Counted from the stretch's first letter, positions 17,314 to 26,977 are shown. The stretch: 64,000 nucleotides of DNA from CADEED01 sp039931065 (GCA_039931065.1 JBDTSP010000013.1:67010-131009), one strand, 5' to 3'. Made by a program: numbers and translations. Notes: generated from the sequence alone by a model not told the origin.

Positions 17314-17886
17314 TTACTCCGCGATGTTGGCTTCGATCTGGATCGAGAGTTTCACATCCATCCTGAAGCCGAACGCCTTGCCCCAGCCCATGCCGAAGTC
17401 TTCGCGATTGATGGTAGCTGTCGCGTCCGCGCCGCAGAACTCTTTTTTCTTCATCGGGTGCGACATGCATTTGAACGAACGGATGGTCAGCGTCACCGGC
17501 TTGGTCACGCCGTGCAGCGTCAGCTCACCCTGCACTTCGGTGGGCGCGCCGTCCTTGAACTTGCCGAGTTTGCCTTGGTAGGTGGCCGCGGGAATCGTGG
17601 CGACGTCGAAAAATTCCGCCGTCCTCAGGTGATCGTTGAGCTTGTCGTTGCCGGTGTCGACGGACGCGGCGTCGATCTTGATGTCGACCGTGCCGGTCTT
17701 CGCTTCCTTGTCCACGACGACCGTGCCGGTGGTGGAGTTGAACTTGCCGCGCCAGACGGACATGCCGCCGAAATGATCGGCTTCGAAGCTCGGAAAAGTG
17801 TGCCCCGAATCCACGTTGTATTTGACGGGCGCCGCGAGCGCCGTCGTGCTCAAGGCGGCGAGCAGCAATGTTGTTAGCAAACGCAT
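17314..17886 (-). CDS. YceI family periplasmic lipid-binding protein
   Basis: 190 residues from ATG 17886, chosen because CAGGAG lies just upstream and a signal peptide (MRLLTTLLLAALSTTALA) follows. The YceI lipocalin-like barrel is clear: YNVDSGHTFPSFEADHFGG, then the SVDTGNDKLNDHLRTAEFFD motif, GELTLHGVTKPVTL and EDFGMGWGK. Family members bind long polyisoprenoids or similar amphipathic molecules in the periplasm. Contains two Cys residues (about 145 and 156) that could form a disulfide. The gap of 20 bases to the DUF1080 gene downstream suggests an operon. Confidence 0.92.
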   Translation of the reverse strand: MRLLTTLLLAALSTTALAAPVKYNVDSGHTFPSFEADHFGGMSVWRGKFNSTTGTVVVDKEAKTGTVDIKIDAASVDTGNDKLNDHLRTAEFFDVATIPAATYQGKLGKFKDGAPTEVQGELTLHGVTKPVTLTIRSFKCMSHPMKKKEFCGADATATINREDFGMGWGKAFGFRMDVKLSIQIEANIAE

Positions 17887-17993
17887 GAAAACTCCTGGTG
17901 CCAAGCGTGGCGATTGGGGGAGTCGGACGCTAACACAGCGAACGCGCCCTCCCCACTCTCCGGAAGGAGTAGGAACTCCGGAGGGTCCTATGG

Positions 17994-18455
17994 TTATTCA
18001 CGCCGACGCGCGGCGAAGAAGGAATTCAACAGGGCCCCGGTCTCTTCCATCAGCACACCGCCGAATACGTCGACGCGGTGGTTCATCGACGGCAGCGTGA
18101 ATACGTTCGTCGTGCTGCCGGCCGCTCCGGCCTTGGGGTCCCAGGCGCCGAACACGAGCCGCGTCACGCGCGCGTGCACGATTGCGGAGGCACACATCAC
18201 GCAGGGTTCCAGCGTCACATAAAGAGTGGTGCCGTTCAGCCGATAGGATTTGAGTGCCTGCCCTCCCGCGCGCAGCGCCTCGATCTCGGCGTGGGCGGTC
18301 GGGTCGTGGCGCGCGATCGGGCGGTTGGCCGCCACCGCGAGGACTGCATCGCCTTGAACGAGGACGGCGCCCACCGGCACTTCGCCGGCGGTGGCGGCGG
18401 CCTGCGCGGCCTCGAGCGCGAGGCGCATGAAATCGATGTCACTACGTGTCGGCAT
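17994..18455 (-). CDS. tadA: tRNA-specific adenosine deaminase TadA
   Basis: 153-residue zinc deaminase making inosine at position 34 of tRNA-Arg(ACG). Zinc and catalytic motifs are intact: HAEIEAL (His ligand and general acid Glu, about residue 55) and PCVMCASA (two Cys ligands, about 86 and 89). Length agrees with the family (about 150-170). Start ATG 18455. Separate from the upstream and downstream genes, so probably its own transcription unit. Confidence 0.95.
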   Translation of the reverse strand: MPTRSDIDFMRLALEAAQAAATAGEVPVGAVLVQGDAVLAVAANRPIARHDPTAHAEIEALRAGGQALKSYRLNGTTLYVTLEPCVMCASAIVHARVTRLVFGAWDPKAGAAGSTTNVFTLPSMNHRVDVFGGVLMEETGALLNSFFAARRRE

Positions 18456-18562
18456 GGTCGTTTGGGGGAAGTCCCTAGTGCTTTAACTCCATCAAACTAC
18501 TACTGTTTGTCACGCTTGTAACCCGGTGAAGCTGCGATGCGGCACTCAGGAGGCATCGAGCC

Positions 18563-20401
18563 ATGACCATCGAGGATTCTCCGGGCGCCGGCGCGCGGAT
18601 ACTCATCGCCGACGACAGCGACACGCAGGCGCAGGGCTTGGCGCACATCCTCCAGTCACAGGGCTACCGGGTCACGAGTGCCGCCAACGGCAAGCTCGCC
18701 CTGGAAATGGCCGCGCGCCAGAAACCGAGCCTCGTGATCAGCGACGTGATCATGCCGGAGATGAGCGGCTACGAATTGTGCGCTCACATCAAGGACGATC
18801 CGGATCTCGCCGACGTACCCGTGATCCTCGTCACCACATTGTCCGATCCGCAGGACGTCATCCGCGGCCTCGAGTGCCGCGCCGACAACTTCGTGCTCAA
18901 GCCCTACGAAGCGGACCACCTGCTGCGCAGCGTGCAGTTCGTACTGGACAACCGCCGCCTGCGCAGGACCGAGGAAGCCGGCATGGGTCGCGAGATGCTG
19001 TTCAGCGGCCACAAATACCTGATCACTGCTGACCGGCCGCAGATCCTCAACCTGCTGCTATCTACTTACGAGGCGGCGATCCAGCGCAACCGCGAGCTCA
19101 GCACCACGCGCGACACCCTGCACGAGACCAACAAGGAACTGCAGGCACTCACCCTCGAGCTCGAAGACCGGGTGAAGCTGCGTACGCGCGAGCTCGAACA
19201 GAGCAACGAGGCGTTGCGGCAGGCCCAGCACGCACTCATCCAGCAGGAGCGGCTGCGCGCGCTCGGGCAGATGGCGAGCGGCATCGCGCACGACATCAAC
19301 AACGCAATCTCGCCGATCGCGCTATATACCGAGGCCATGCTCGAACACGAAACGCTCAGTGAACGCGCCCGCGGCTACCTGACCACCATCCAGCGCGCCA
19401 TCGACGACGTCGCGCAAACAGTCGGCCGTATGCGCGAGTTCTACCGGCCGCGCGAGCAGGACCTGCAGCTCTCCGATGTCGAGCTCAATCCGCTCATCCA
19501 GCAGGTCGTCGATCTGACCCGGGCGCGCTGGAACGACCTCGCCCAGCAGCGCGGCGTGATGATCGAATTGAAGAGCACGCTTGCTGCGGACCTGATGACC
19601 ATCCGCGGCGCGGAAAACGAAATCCGCGACGCGCTCACCAACCTCATTTTCAACGCGGTGGATGCATTGCCGCAGGGCGGCGTCATAGAAATCCACACGC
19701 GCGCCGAGCGCGTGCGCGGCCCGCACGGCGACGAACAGTTAGTTCATCTCGAGGTCGTTGATTCCGGCGTCGGCATGGACGAGGAAACGCGGCGCCGCTG
19801 CCTGGAACCCTTCTTCACGACCAAGGGCGATCGCGGCACCGGGCTCGGGCTCGCGATGGTCTACGGCATGGCCAAACGCCATAGCGCCGGGCTCGACATC
19901 GACAGCACCCTCGGCAAGGGCACCACCATTCGCCTCACCTTCCGGCCCGGCACCACGCAGACCGCCGCCGCTGGCCGCCATGTCAAGCCGCTATTCCCCA
20001 CGCGCAATCTGCGGGTGCTGCTGATCGACGACGACCCGTCCCTGATCGAATCGTTGCGCAGCGCGCTGCAGGACGAAGGACACAAGGTTTCGGCCGCGAG
20101 CGGCGGCCAGGCGGGCATCGATGCGTTTCGGGACGCGCAGAAGAGCGGCAAGTTGTTCGATATCGTGATCACAGACCTCGGCATGCCCTATGTCGACGGC
20201 CGGCAGGTCGTTGCGAGCATCCGCTCGATGTCGCCGGGCACCCCGATCATCCTGCTCACCGGCTGGGGACAACACGTCGCCAGCGAGAGCGAGAAGCCGC
20301 CGCAAGTCGACCGGTTGTTAGGCAAGCCGCCACGCATCCGCGAATTGCGTGCCGCGCTGTCCGAGCTGACCGGGCGGCGCGCGACTGATCGCCTCGGTTA
20401 G
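18563..20401 (+). CDS. Soluble hybrid: receiver - histidine kinase - receiver
   Basis: 612 residues behind CAGGAGG. Domain order: N-terminal REC (about 12-130; phospho-acceptor Asp in VISDVIMPEMSGY), coiled coil (about 160-225), HisKA with the H box GQMASGIAHDINNAISPI, HATPase_c (N box LTNLIFNAVDAL; G1 DSGVGMDEE; F and G2 FFTTKGDRGTGLGLAMVYG) and C-terminal REC (about 480-600; Asp in IVITDLGMPYVDG). No membrane segment or sensory PAS/GAF domain, so input presumably comes by phosphotransfer to the first receiver. Output is unclear: no DNA-binding domain and no adjacent regulator. Flanked by tadA and an EamA transporter on the opposite strand. Confidence 0.93.
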   Translation: MTIEDSPGAGARILIADDSDTQAQGLAHILQSQGYRVTSAANGKLALEMAARQKPSLVISDVIMPEMSGYELCAHIKDDPDLADVPVILVTTLSDPQDVIRGLECRADNFVLKPYEADHLLRSVQFVLDNRRLRRTEEAGMGREMLFSGHKYLITADRPQILNLLLSTYEAAIQRNRELSTTRDTLHETNKELQALTLELEDRVKLRTRELEQSNEALRQAQHALIQQERLRALGQMASGIAHDINNAISPIALYTEAMLEHETLSERARGYLTTIQRAIDDVAQTVGRMREFYRPREQDLQLSDVELNPLIQQVVDLTRARWNDLAQQRGVMIELKSTLAADLMTIRGAENEIRDALTNLIFNAVDALPQGGVIEIHTRAERVRGPHGDEQLVHLEVVDSGVGMDEETRRRCLEPFFTTKGDRGTGLGLAMVYGMAKRHSAGLDIDSTLGKGTTIRLTFRPGTTQTAAAGRHVKPLFPTRNLRVLLIDDDPSLIESLRSALQDEGHKVSAASGGQAGIDAFRDAQKSGKLFDIVITDLGMPYVDGRQVVASIRSMSPGTPIILLTGWGQHVASESEKPPQVDRLLGKPPRIRELRAALSELTGRRATDRLG

Positions 20402-20411
20402 CCCGTGCGCA

Positions 20412-21272
20412 TCAGGCCGGCAGCGCCAGGCTGATCACGCCCGCCACGATCAGCACCGCCCCGACGATGCGCCACGGGCCGGAGGCTTCACGCAGCAGGC
20501 GCGAACCGAACCAGGCCCCGACCAGGGTAGATAGCTCGCGCGCTGGCGCGACGTGGCTGATCGGTGCCAGGCGCATCGCGAACAGCACCAGGATGTAACC
20601 GAGCGGACCGAGCACACTCACGGCGATCACCGACTTGCGGTAGACGCGTGCCTCGCGAGCGACTTCCGCTCGGTCGCGCCAGGCCCGCGGCGACAACACG
20701 ATCATGCGGAAACAGTTTCCGGTGAAGTCGATGACGAACGGCGAGATCAACAACACTTTCACCGCCCAACCGTCATTGAGGGTGTACAGCGCGATCAACG
20801 CCCCGGTCGTCAGCCCGTACAACACCCCCACCGCCGGCGCGCGCTCGTGGTGGCCCACCAGGCCCGCCACCAGCAGGATGCCGGCCACGATCAATATCAG
20901 GCCGGCGATCGACTGCGCGGTCGGCACCTCCCCTAACAACAGCGCGGCGCCGATGAACGACAGCAGCGGGCCCGTACCGCGCGCGATCGGATACACCACC
21001 GACAGGTCGGAATGGCGGTAACCGGTTTGCAACGAGAGCGAATAGAGCAGGTGCAGAACCGAGGTGGCGCCCAACGCCAGCCAGTGACGCAACTCGAACG
21101 CCGGCCGCTCGACGAAAGTCACCGCCAGCACGACCGGCCCGTAGACCAGCACCGAACCGGCCGAAAACAGCCAGACGAAGTGCCGCGAATCCGCGGCGAA
21201 CTTGGCTGAGATGTTCCAGGTCGCGTGCGTAACCGCCGCGAGCAACACGAAAGACAACGCGAGTGCAGTCAT
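20412..21272 (-). CDS. EamA/DMT superfamily transporter
   Basis: 286 residues from ATG 21272 (MTALALSFVLLAAVTHATWN). About ten hydrophobic helices in two five-helix halves. It shows typical EamA features: the HATWN segment near the start, YPIARGTGPLLSFIGAALLLGE in the first repeat, and APARELSTLVGAWFGSRLLRE in the second. The open frame continues about 58 residues upstream but that part is not family-like. Substrate unknown; DMT proteins export amino acids or other metabolites. Convergent with the hybrid kinase, 10 bases between stops. Confidence 0.85.
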   Translation of the reverse strand: MTALALSFVLLAAVTHATWNISAKFAADSRHFVWLFSAGSVLVYGPVVLAVTFVERPAFELRHWLALGATSVLHLLYSLSLQTGYRHSDLSVVYPIARGTGPLLSFIGAALLLGEVPTAQSIAGLILIVAGILLVAGLVGHHERAPAVGVLYGLTTGALIALYTLNDGWAVKVLLISPFVIDFTGNCFRMIVLSPRAWRDRAEVAREARVYRKSVIAVSVLGPLGYILVLFAMRLAPISHVAPARELSTLVGAWFGSRLLREASGPWRIVGAVLIVAGVISLALPA

Positions 21273-21611
21273 TCGTCGGCCGTCATTTGCTTGTCCATAC
21301 AATCCATTGATGCCGTCCTGGATTCGGTGAGCGAGCTTACAAAGCGGTAATTGTGTTTCCGCTACCCAAATATGAACGGCCACTCCGCCCGCAAAGAATC
21401 GTTGTTGACACTGGTATCTCGCCGAGCGAACATCAAAACCAATCAAATACGATCAGAACTGGTCGTATGACAATAAAATCCGCGCGCAGCTGGGGGCGCA
21501 GCCAAGAAAGAGGTTCGCCGCGTCGCGGCTATCGAAAGTCACTTAAGCGTTTGAGTGGCTTTCCGAACGAAAAAAAAGCGCAAGACTTTGCACTCGGGGG
21601 AGGGGCACAAC
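21273..21611. promoter_or_regulatory. Intergenic region between EamA and TonB-receptor genes with possible operator
   Basis: This 339-base stretch is more AT-rich than its neighbours and has no convincing gene. TTGACA at 21405-21410 is a consensus -35, but the hexamer 17 bases on (GAACAT) is a poor -10. ATACGA (21447-21452) and TCGTAT (21463-21468) form a 6-bp inverted repeat with a 10-base spacer, a plausible operator just downstream of that promoter. An A-run (AAAAAAAA) lies about 30 bases before the strong ribosome binding site GGGGGAGGGG of the receptor gene. Confidence 0.35.
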
Positions 21612-24600
21612 ATGCGGTATTCATCGCGTCGTCACGGTCAGTTCATCGGTTTTTCAGCGGGTCTGGCTGCGGTCTTCATGAGCGCAGGACCCATGGCGTC
21701 TGCGCAAGAAGCGGAAAAAGCAGCTGAAAAGACCGCCGCGCCACCCCGCGAGGAAATCGAATCGGTCGTCGTCGTCGGCACCCGCGCCAGCTTGAGATCG
21801 GCACTGGAGCGAAAGCGCGCCGCGGGCACGATCTCTGATTCGATCGTCGCTGAGGACATCGGCCAATTCCCCGACAAGAATGTGGGCGAGGCGCTGTCGC
21901 GCGTCACCGGAGTGCAGCTCTCACGCGACTTCGGCGAAGGTACACAAGTCTCCATTCGCGGAGTGGATCCGACCCTGAACCGCGTCGAGATCGACGGCGC
22001 GAGCGTGCTCACCGCCAACGGCGCCAGCCAGCGCAGCGCGGATTTGCGCGAACTCGCCTCGGAACTGGTCAAGTCCATCGACGTCATCAAAGGCTCGACC
22101 GCCGACATGACCGAAGGTGGCATCGGCGGCACCGTCAGCATCGAGTTGCGCAAGCCTCTGGAACTCGATGGGCCGCTGTTCTCGGCGAGCGTCTCCGGAC
22201 AGCAGCTCTCCACTCAGGGAGACTGGACGCCGCGCGCCAACATCACGGCCGCCACCCAGTTATTCAACGAGCGGGTCGGCATCATGGCGAACGTCACCTA
22301 TGACCGGGTGAAAACGCGCCAGGACTTTCTGCGCAATACCGAATGGGTGCGCCTGGGCGACTGGGACAATTCGCCTGAAAAGACGATCGAGAGCCTGAAT
22401 GCGGACTACGCCGCCGTGGGCACCGAGGCCGGCTGTCTCACCGCATTCGCCGTGGCTGCCGACCAGAACAATTGCCGGCAACAGTGGTGGGATTACAGCC
22501 CGCGCATCGCGCGTTACGGCATCTGGGAGCGCGATGACAAACGACTGTCCGCGCAGTTGACCGCGCAGTTCAGGATCAGCGACACGCAGGATTTGTGGGT
22601 GCAAGCCGAGCGCACCGAACGCAAAGGGTTCTACAACGACCGAAATTACGGCACGGATTTCACCGCGGTGAACCGGGTCGCGAACGTGACCACGGATGTC
22701 TACGACGGACTCGCGGCAAATTCCAACGTCACCGTGGACGCGGATCACAATGTGACCGCCTACACGGTGGCCAACACCGCGGCAGGCTCGCTGAATACTT
22801 TCAGCACCGCGGCGCGCGGATTCACCCTGCGCAACACCACCGACTATCTATCCGCCGGCTACACCTACAAAGGTGAGCAGTTGCAGGCGAAGCTTGGCGT
22901 GTCGAGCACTTCGAGCGAACGGTTCGACCAGACCAATGCGGTCAATTTCACTGCGCAGACTCCGGGGCTGCGGGTGGAACTGGCCGACAACGGCGTGCCT
23001 GGATTCATATTTCCGGCAGGCCTGTCCCTGGAGGACGACAACGTATACAGCACCATGCAGCTGCAATACCGGCCATCCGAGAACGAAGTCGGCGAGCGAC
23101 AGGGCACGATGGATTTCGACTTCAACCCCGAGTGGAGCGTGATCTCGAGCTTCGAATTCGGCGTGCAGAAGCGCGAGTCCACTTCGCTGCTGTACAGCGG
23201 CGGCGGCTTCCTCGACGCCAACACGGGATTGAATGTCCCCTCCAGCAACATCAACCTGACGGCCAACCTGGTACCGGCAGCGACCGCGGATACGGTGGTC
23301 GCCGGAACCGGCGTCAATTCCCACTTCCTCACCTACTCCTGGACTCCGGCCACCTTCACCACGGCGCTGGCGAATTCCACTCGCAGTCCGGGCACCTTCT
23401 ATGGCGGCTATGGCGGGAGCTTTGGCGGGATACCAAGCGATTGGCGCGTGCCGGTTTTCTCGGGCGTGGCCGACATGATGGACATCAGCAGTTTCAATCA
23501 CAGCGAACTGCGCCATGTGCTGGTGAACGGCGTGGATACCAGGCAGATTCCGGCGCACGACATCACCGAAGACACGTTCGCGGAATACTTCAAAGTCAAC
23601 ATCGACACCGAAATGGGTGGCATGCGCCTGAGCGGAAACGCCGGCGTTCGCCAGGTATCGACCGAGACCGAATCGGCAGGCGTGCTCACCGTGCGGACGC
23701 TCACCGAAGGTGCCACTCCCACCTCGGCGCCGGTCACCACGACCGTCGGCAACCGGTTCGTGTCGGTGAGTCGCGAGTACACCGATACGCTGCCGAGCGT
23801 AAATCTGCAGCTCGAGATCAAGAAGAACTTCAGCGTACGACTCGGATATGCCGAACTCATGTCGCGCCCGACCATCACGGACCTCGCGCCGGGCGCAAAC
23901 TGCCTCTTCGATCTGCGGCCGGGTTTCAGCGGGGACGCCGATCCGGACGACTGCACCGCGGGTAATCCGGCGTTGAAGCCCTTCCGGGCCAAATCGTACG
24001 ACCTGGAATTCGCTTATTACCCGACCGACGAAGTCGAGATGCGTATCGGCGGTTTCTTCAAGGACATCAACACCTTCATCCTGGCCCGAACGCTGATCCG
24101 CAACGTCGACCTGTTTGCCAATGGCACCCTGTTCGACGTGACCCTGCCAGTCAACGGCAGGGGCGCCAAAACCCAGGGCGTCGAAGCGTCCATCCAGGCG
24201 CCGTTCACATTCCTGCCGGGTTGGGCCAGCGGGTTCGGCGGTCTGGCTAACTACACCTACAGCGAAGCCAAGAATGTGAACCTGTTCAGCCAGCTGGACG
24301 GATCGGAACTGCCGTTCCCCGGTTTGTCGAAGGACAGCTACAACGTGGTGTTGTACTACGACAAAGGACACATCAATGCGCGGGTCGCCCTGAACTCGCG
24401 TTCTGACTGGCTGGTCTCGGCGGCCGATCGCAGCGGCAACCCGGTGTTCCGCTCCGGCGAGGACTACCTCGATGCGCGCTTCCAGTACCGCTTCAACGAC
24501 GACAAGATATCGGTATTCGTCGAGGGCAAGAACCTGACTGACCAGGCGGCAATCTCGAGCGCCGGCTCCAAGGTCCGCCTTTCCGAGCTGGGCTGGCCGG

Positions 24601-24638
24601 GTCGGCGATACTTCGTGGGTTTCAGTTACAAGCTCTAG
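21612..24638 (+). CDS. TonB-dependent outer-membrane receptor (Xanthomonas/Caulobacter type)
   Basis: 1008 residues from ATG 21612, preceded by GGGAGGGG; an in-frame ATG 57 bases upstream has no such site. Signal peptide up to about residue 33 (GPMASAQ). The TonB-box-like segment EEIESVVVVGTRAS precedes a plug domain whose motif SIVAEDIGQFPDKNVGEALSRVTGVQ is characteristic of the TIGR01782 subfamily. The C-terminal beta-barrel ends YFVGFSYKL, with the expected aromatic/hydrophobic last strand. Paralogues in this subfamily often import plant- or alga-derived oligosaccharides, but the substrate here is unknown: no glycoside hydrolase or regulator is adjacent. Confidence 0.93.
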   Translation: MRYSSRRHGQFIGFSAGLAAVFMSAGPMASAQEAEKAAEKTAAPPREEIESVVVVGTRASLRSALERKRAAGTISDSIVAEDIGQFPDKNVGEALSRVTGVQLSRDFGEGTQVSIRGVDPTLNRVEIDGASVLTANGASQRSADLRELASELVKSIDVIKGSTADMTEGGIGGTVSIELRKPLELDGPLFSASVSGQQLSTQGDWTPRANITAATQLFNERVGIMANVTYDRVKTRQDFLRNTEWVRLGDWDNSPEKTIESLNADYAAVGTEAGCLTAFAVAADQNNCRQQWWDYSPRIARYGIWERDDKRLSAQLTAQFRISDTQDLWVQAERTERKGFYNDRNYGTDFTAVNRVANVTTDVYDGLAANSNVTVDADHNVTAYTVANTAAGSLNTFSTAARGFTLRNTTDYLSAGYTYKGEQLQAKLGVSSTSSERFDQTNAVNFTAQTPGLRVELADNGVPGFIFPAGLSLEDDNVYSTMQLQYRPSENEVGERQGTMDFDFNPEWSVISSFEFGVQKRESTSLLYSGGGFLDANTGLNVPSSNINLTANLVPAATADTVVAGTGVNSHFLTYSWTPATFTTALANSTRSPGTFYGGYGGSFGGIPSDWRVPVFSGVADMMDISSFNHSELRHVLVNGVDTRQIPAHDITEDTFAEYFKVNIDTEMGGMRLSGNAGVRQVSTETESAGVLTVRTLTEGATPTSAPVTTTVGNRFVSVSREYTDTLPSVNLQLEIKKNFSVRLGYAELMSRPTITDLAPGANCLFDLRPGFSGDADPDDCTAGNPALKPFRAKSYDLEFAYYPTDEVEMRIGGFFKDINTFILARTLIRNVDLFANGTLFDVTLPVNGRGAKTQGVEASIQAPFTFLPGWASGFGGLANYTYSEAKNVNLFSQLDGSELPFPGLSKDSYNVVLYYDKGHINARVALNSRSDWLVSAADRSGNPVFRSGEDYLDARFQYRFNDDKISVFVEGKNLTDQAAISSAGSKVRLSELGWPGRRYFVGFSYKL

Positions 24639-24667
24639 TTCGCCAGCTTCGATTTCGTCGACTGCAG

Positions 24668-24697
24668 GCGCGCGTCGGTCCAGCCACCGACGCGCGC
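24668..24697. terminator. Strong hairpin between convergent TonB-receptor and exporter genes
   Basis: Perfect 12-bp stem (GCGCGCGTCGGT / ACCGACGCGCGC) with a 6-base loop CCAGCC. It begins 30 bases after the receptor stop and ends directly before the permease stop on the opposite strand, so it could serve both. No long T-run follows on either side. Confidence 0.55.
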
Positions 24698-24698
24698 T

Positions 24699-25487
24699 TC
24701 AGCGCCGGCGATACAGCCACAACGTCACGGGCGCCAGCAGCAGGGTCAACGCGACTGGGGCCATCAGCGCCACCGCGATCGGCTCGAACGTGGCGGTGCC
24801 ACTCATGAGCCCGCGCATGGCGGTGGTCATCAGCGATACCGGATTCACGTCGACGAAAACGCGCAGCCAACCTGGCATGGTCTCGGGCGCGACCATGATG
24901 TTGGACGCGAACACCAGCGGGAACAACCCGCTGAACCCGATGGTCATCACCGTCATCGGCGCGCGGATCAGCAGACCCAACACGATGAACATCCAGCCCA
25001 TGCCGAAGCCGATGATGATCAACATCGCGAACGCGGCGAGCACGCCGCCGATGCCGGCCTCGGGGCGATAACCCAGCATCAGGCCGAGCGAAAGAATGAT
25101 CGAGCCTGCGATCAGGTGCCGCAGGATGTCGCCGACCATCAAACCCGCGAACGGCGCCAGCGGCCAGATCGGCAACGAGCGGAACCGGTCGAACAACCCC
25201 TTGCCGAGATCGGTCGACAGGCCCATGCCGGAATACACCGCATTGAACACCACGGTCTGCACCAGGATGCCGGGCAGGAATACCTGTAGGTAGGCGCCGG
25301 GCGAACCCGCCAGCGCGCCGCCGAACACGAACGTGAACAGCAGCGTGAACATGATCGGGGTCATCACCAGGTCGAACAGCTGCTCGGGCACGTGTTTGAA
25401 CTTGAGCGCCGCGCGCCAGCCGAACACCAGCGCATTCGACAATGCGGACGGCGCCGGCGGGCGCGCAACGAGTTTCAGTTCGCTCAT
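24699..25487 (-). CDS. ABC-2 type exporter permease (DrrB-like)
   Basis: 262 residues, six hydrophobic segments in the ABC-2 arrangement, with the family motif VQTVVFNAVYSGMGLSTDLGKGLFDRFRSLPI and a final NPVSLMTTAMRGLM region. It partners the ATPase gene just upstream, which it overlaps by 4 bases (ATGA). DrrAB-type pumps expel drugs or lipids; the actual substrate is not indicated by neighbours. Confidence 0.9.
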   Translation of the reverse strand: MSELKLVARPPAPSALSNALVFGWRAALKFKHVPEQLFDLVMTPIMFTLLFTFVFGGALAGSPGAYLQVFLPGILVQTVVFNAVYSGMGLSTDLGKGLFDRFRSLPIWPLAPFAGLMVGDILRHLIAGSIILSLGLMLGYRPEAGIGGVLAAFAMLIIIGFGMGWMFIVLGLLIRAPMTVMTIGFSGLFPLVFASNIMVAPETMPGWLRVFVDVNPVSLMTTAMRGLMSGTATFEPIAVALMAPVALTLLLAPVTLWLYRRR

Positions 25488-26431
25488 GGCTGCTGCTTCC
25501 CGGTCAGCGAGAAAAACACTTCTTCGAGGCTCGGACTCCCCATGGAGAAATCCGCGGGCTCGATCCCGGCTGCCAGCAACGCACCGAGCGCGGCGTGCGC
25601 GTCGCCGGGATTTTTCGCCGCCACCGACAAAGTGGCGCCTTCGACGCTGCGCTGCACGGTCGTACCCAGATGCGTCTCGAGCAACCGCGCGGCTTCCTCG
25701 AGCCGCACCGAATCATGCAGCGCCACGTGCAGGAAGCCCGAACCGGTCGCGGCCTTCAGCTCGCGGCTGGTGCCTTCGGCGATCTTCTTGCCGTGATCGA
25801 TGACGGCGATTCGCGCGGCGAGCTCATCGGCTTCGTCGAGATATTGAGTGGTCAGCAGGATGGTCACACCCGCGTCCGCCAGCGTGCGGATCATGCCCCA
25901 CACACTCTTGCGAGCGACCGGGTCGAGACCCGTGGTCGGCTCGTCGAGGAACAATACGCCGGGTGTCACGATCAACGAGGCCGCTATGTCGAGCCGGCGC
26001 CGCATGCCGCCGGAATAGTCCTTGACCTGTTTGGCGGCGGCGGCGGCCAGGTCGAACGTGGCTAACAACTCGTCGGCGCGTTGACGAGACTTTCCACGGA
26101 AGCCCCACAGCCGGGCCAGCAACATGAGGTTCTCGCGGCCGGTGAGATCCTCGTCGAGCGAGGCGAACTGGCCCGTCATCGCGATGGCGCCGCGCACATC
26201 CTGGGGTGCGGCGATCAGGTCGTGCCCCATCACGCGGGCAGTGCCCGCATCCGGGCCGAGCAAGGTCGCGAGCATCCGCATGAGCGTGGTCTTGCCGGCG
26301 CCATTCGGCCCCAGGATCGCGAAGATCATGCCGCGCGGCACGTCGAGGTCGATGCCGTCGACGGCATGCAGATCGCCAAACTTCTTGACGAGCCCGCGGG
26401 CCTGGATGGCGAGGTTGTGAGAGGTTGTCAT
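25484..26431 (-). CDS. ABC exporter ATPase (DrrA-like)
   Basis: 315 residues from ATG 26431 (MTTSHNLAIQARGLVKKFG). Walker A GPNGAGKTT (about 40), Q-loop in MTGQFASLDEDLTG, signature YSGGMRRR, Walker B VLFLDEPTTGLD and the switch His replaced by Gln in LLTTQYLDEADEL, which is usual for the DrrA group (TIGR01188). A C-terminal accessory domain of about 90 residues ends with PSLEEVFFSLTG, also typical. Cotranscribed and translationally coupled with the permease downstream. Confidence 0.93.
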   Translation of the reverse strand: MTTSHNLAIQARGLVKKFGDLHAVDGIDLDVPRGMIFAILGPNGAGKTTLMRMLATLLGPDAGTARVMGHDLIAAPQDVRGAIAMTGQFASLDEDLTGRENLMLLARLWGFRGKSRQRADELLATFDLAAAAAKQVKDYSGGMRRRLDIAASLIVTPGVLFLDEPTTGLDPVARKSVWGMIRTLADAGVTILLTTQYLDEADELAARIAVIDHGKKIAEGTSRELKAATGSGFLHVALHDSVRLEEAARLLETHLGTTVQRSVEGATLSVAAKNPGDAHAALGALLAAGIEPADFSMGSPSLEEVFFSLTGKQQP

Positions 26432-26574
26432 GAGAAGGCGATTGGAGGTGGCGCGGGCGCGCGAAGTTCCGGACTCTATCGGATTCGGCGAAATCAAAGT
26501 GCAACCGATCCGCGGGCTGAAACGTCTTAACGATGAGAGCGCTGCGTTCGCCGCGCTTCAACGGAGACCCCGAC

Positions 26575-26955
26575 ATGTTTGTTTCAAAATTCGCCAGGCC
26601 GGCGCGGATCGCGGCTGCCTCGATGATTCTCACCCTTGCCGCTGCCACGGCATGGCCTGCCAACATGTATGCGCTGCTGCTCGGCAGCGTGAGCGTCAGC
26701 ACCGCGACGACCTCGCCGATCGTCGTGATGGTCGTGAATCGCCGCACCGGCAAGGTCGCGCAGCGCGCCTTTCTCGAGACGAAGCGCGCGTTCAGGCTGC
26801 CGCTGGTGCCCGGCAACTACCGGTTCTATGCATTCGCCGACACCAATCGGAACGGTCTGCGCGACGCGGACGAAGCCGTGAGTGTCGCGTACACCCTCAG
26901 TACTCCGCTGCGCGCGGGGGAAATGATCGAACTGCCGGCGCTCGACATTCGCTGA
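26575..26955 (+). CDS. Small exported protein with EF-hand-like loop
   Basis: 126 residues from ATG 26575, chosen over an earlier in-frame ATG because GGAGA precedes it and the signal peptide (up to about TAWPAN) then sits near the N-terminus. The body is a short beta-sandwich-like sequence (SPIVVMVVNRRTGKV, FRLPLVPGNYRFYAFADTN). DTNRNGLRDADE (about residue 91) has the spacing of a calcium-binding dockerin/EF-hand loop. No named family recognised. It is divergent from the ABC exporter, with an AT-richer gap between. Confidence 0.65.
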   Translation: MFVSKFARPARIAAASMILTLAAATAWPANMYALLLGSVSVSTATTSPIVVMVVNRRTGKVAQRAFLETKRAFRLPLVPGNYRFYAFADTNRNGLRDADEAVSVAYTLSTPLRAGEMIELPALDIR

Positions 26956-26977
26956 GGCGCCGCGCGGCGGCGGGCCT

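Noticed and set aside
22848..24371. About 500-codon minus-strand frame opposite the TonB receptor
   Set aside because: Low-complexity, charged and without a ribosome binding site; shadow of the receptor gene.
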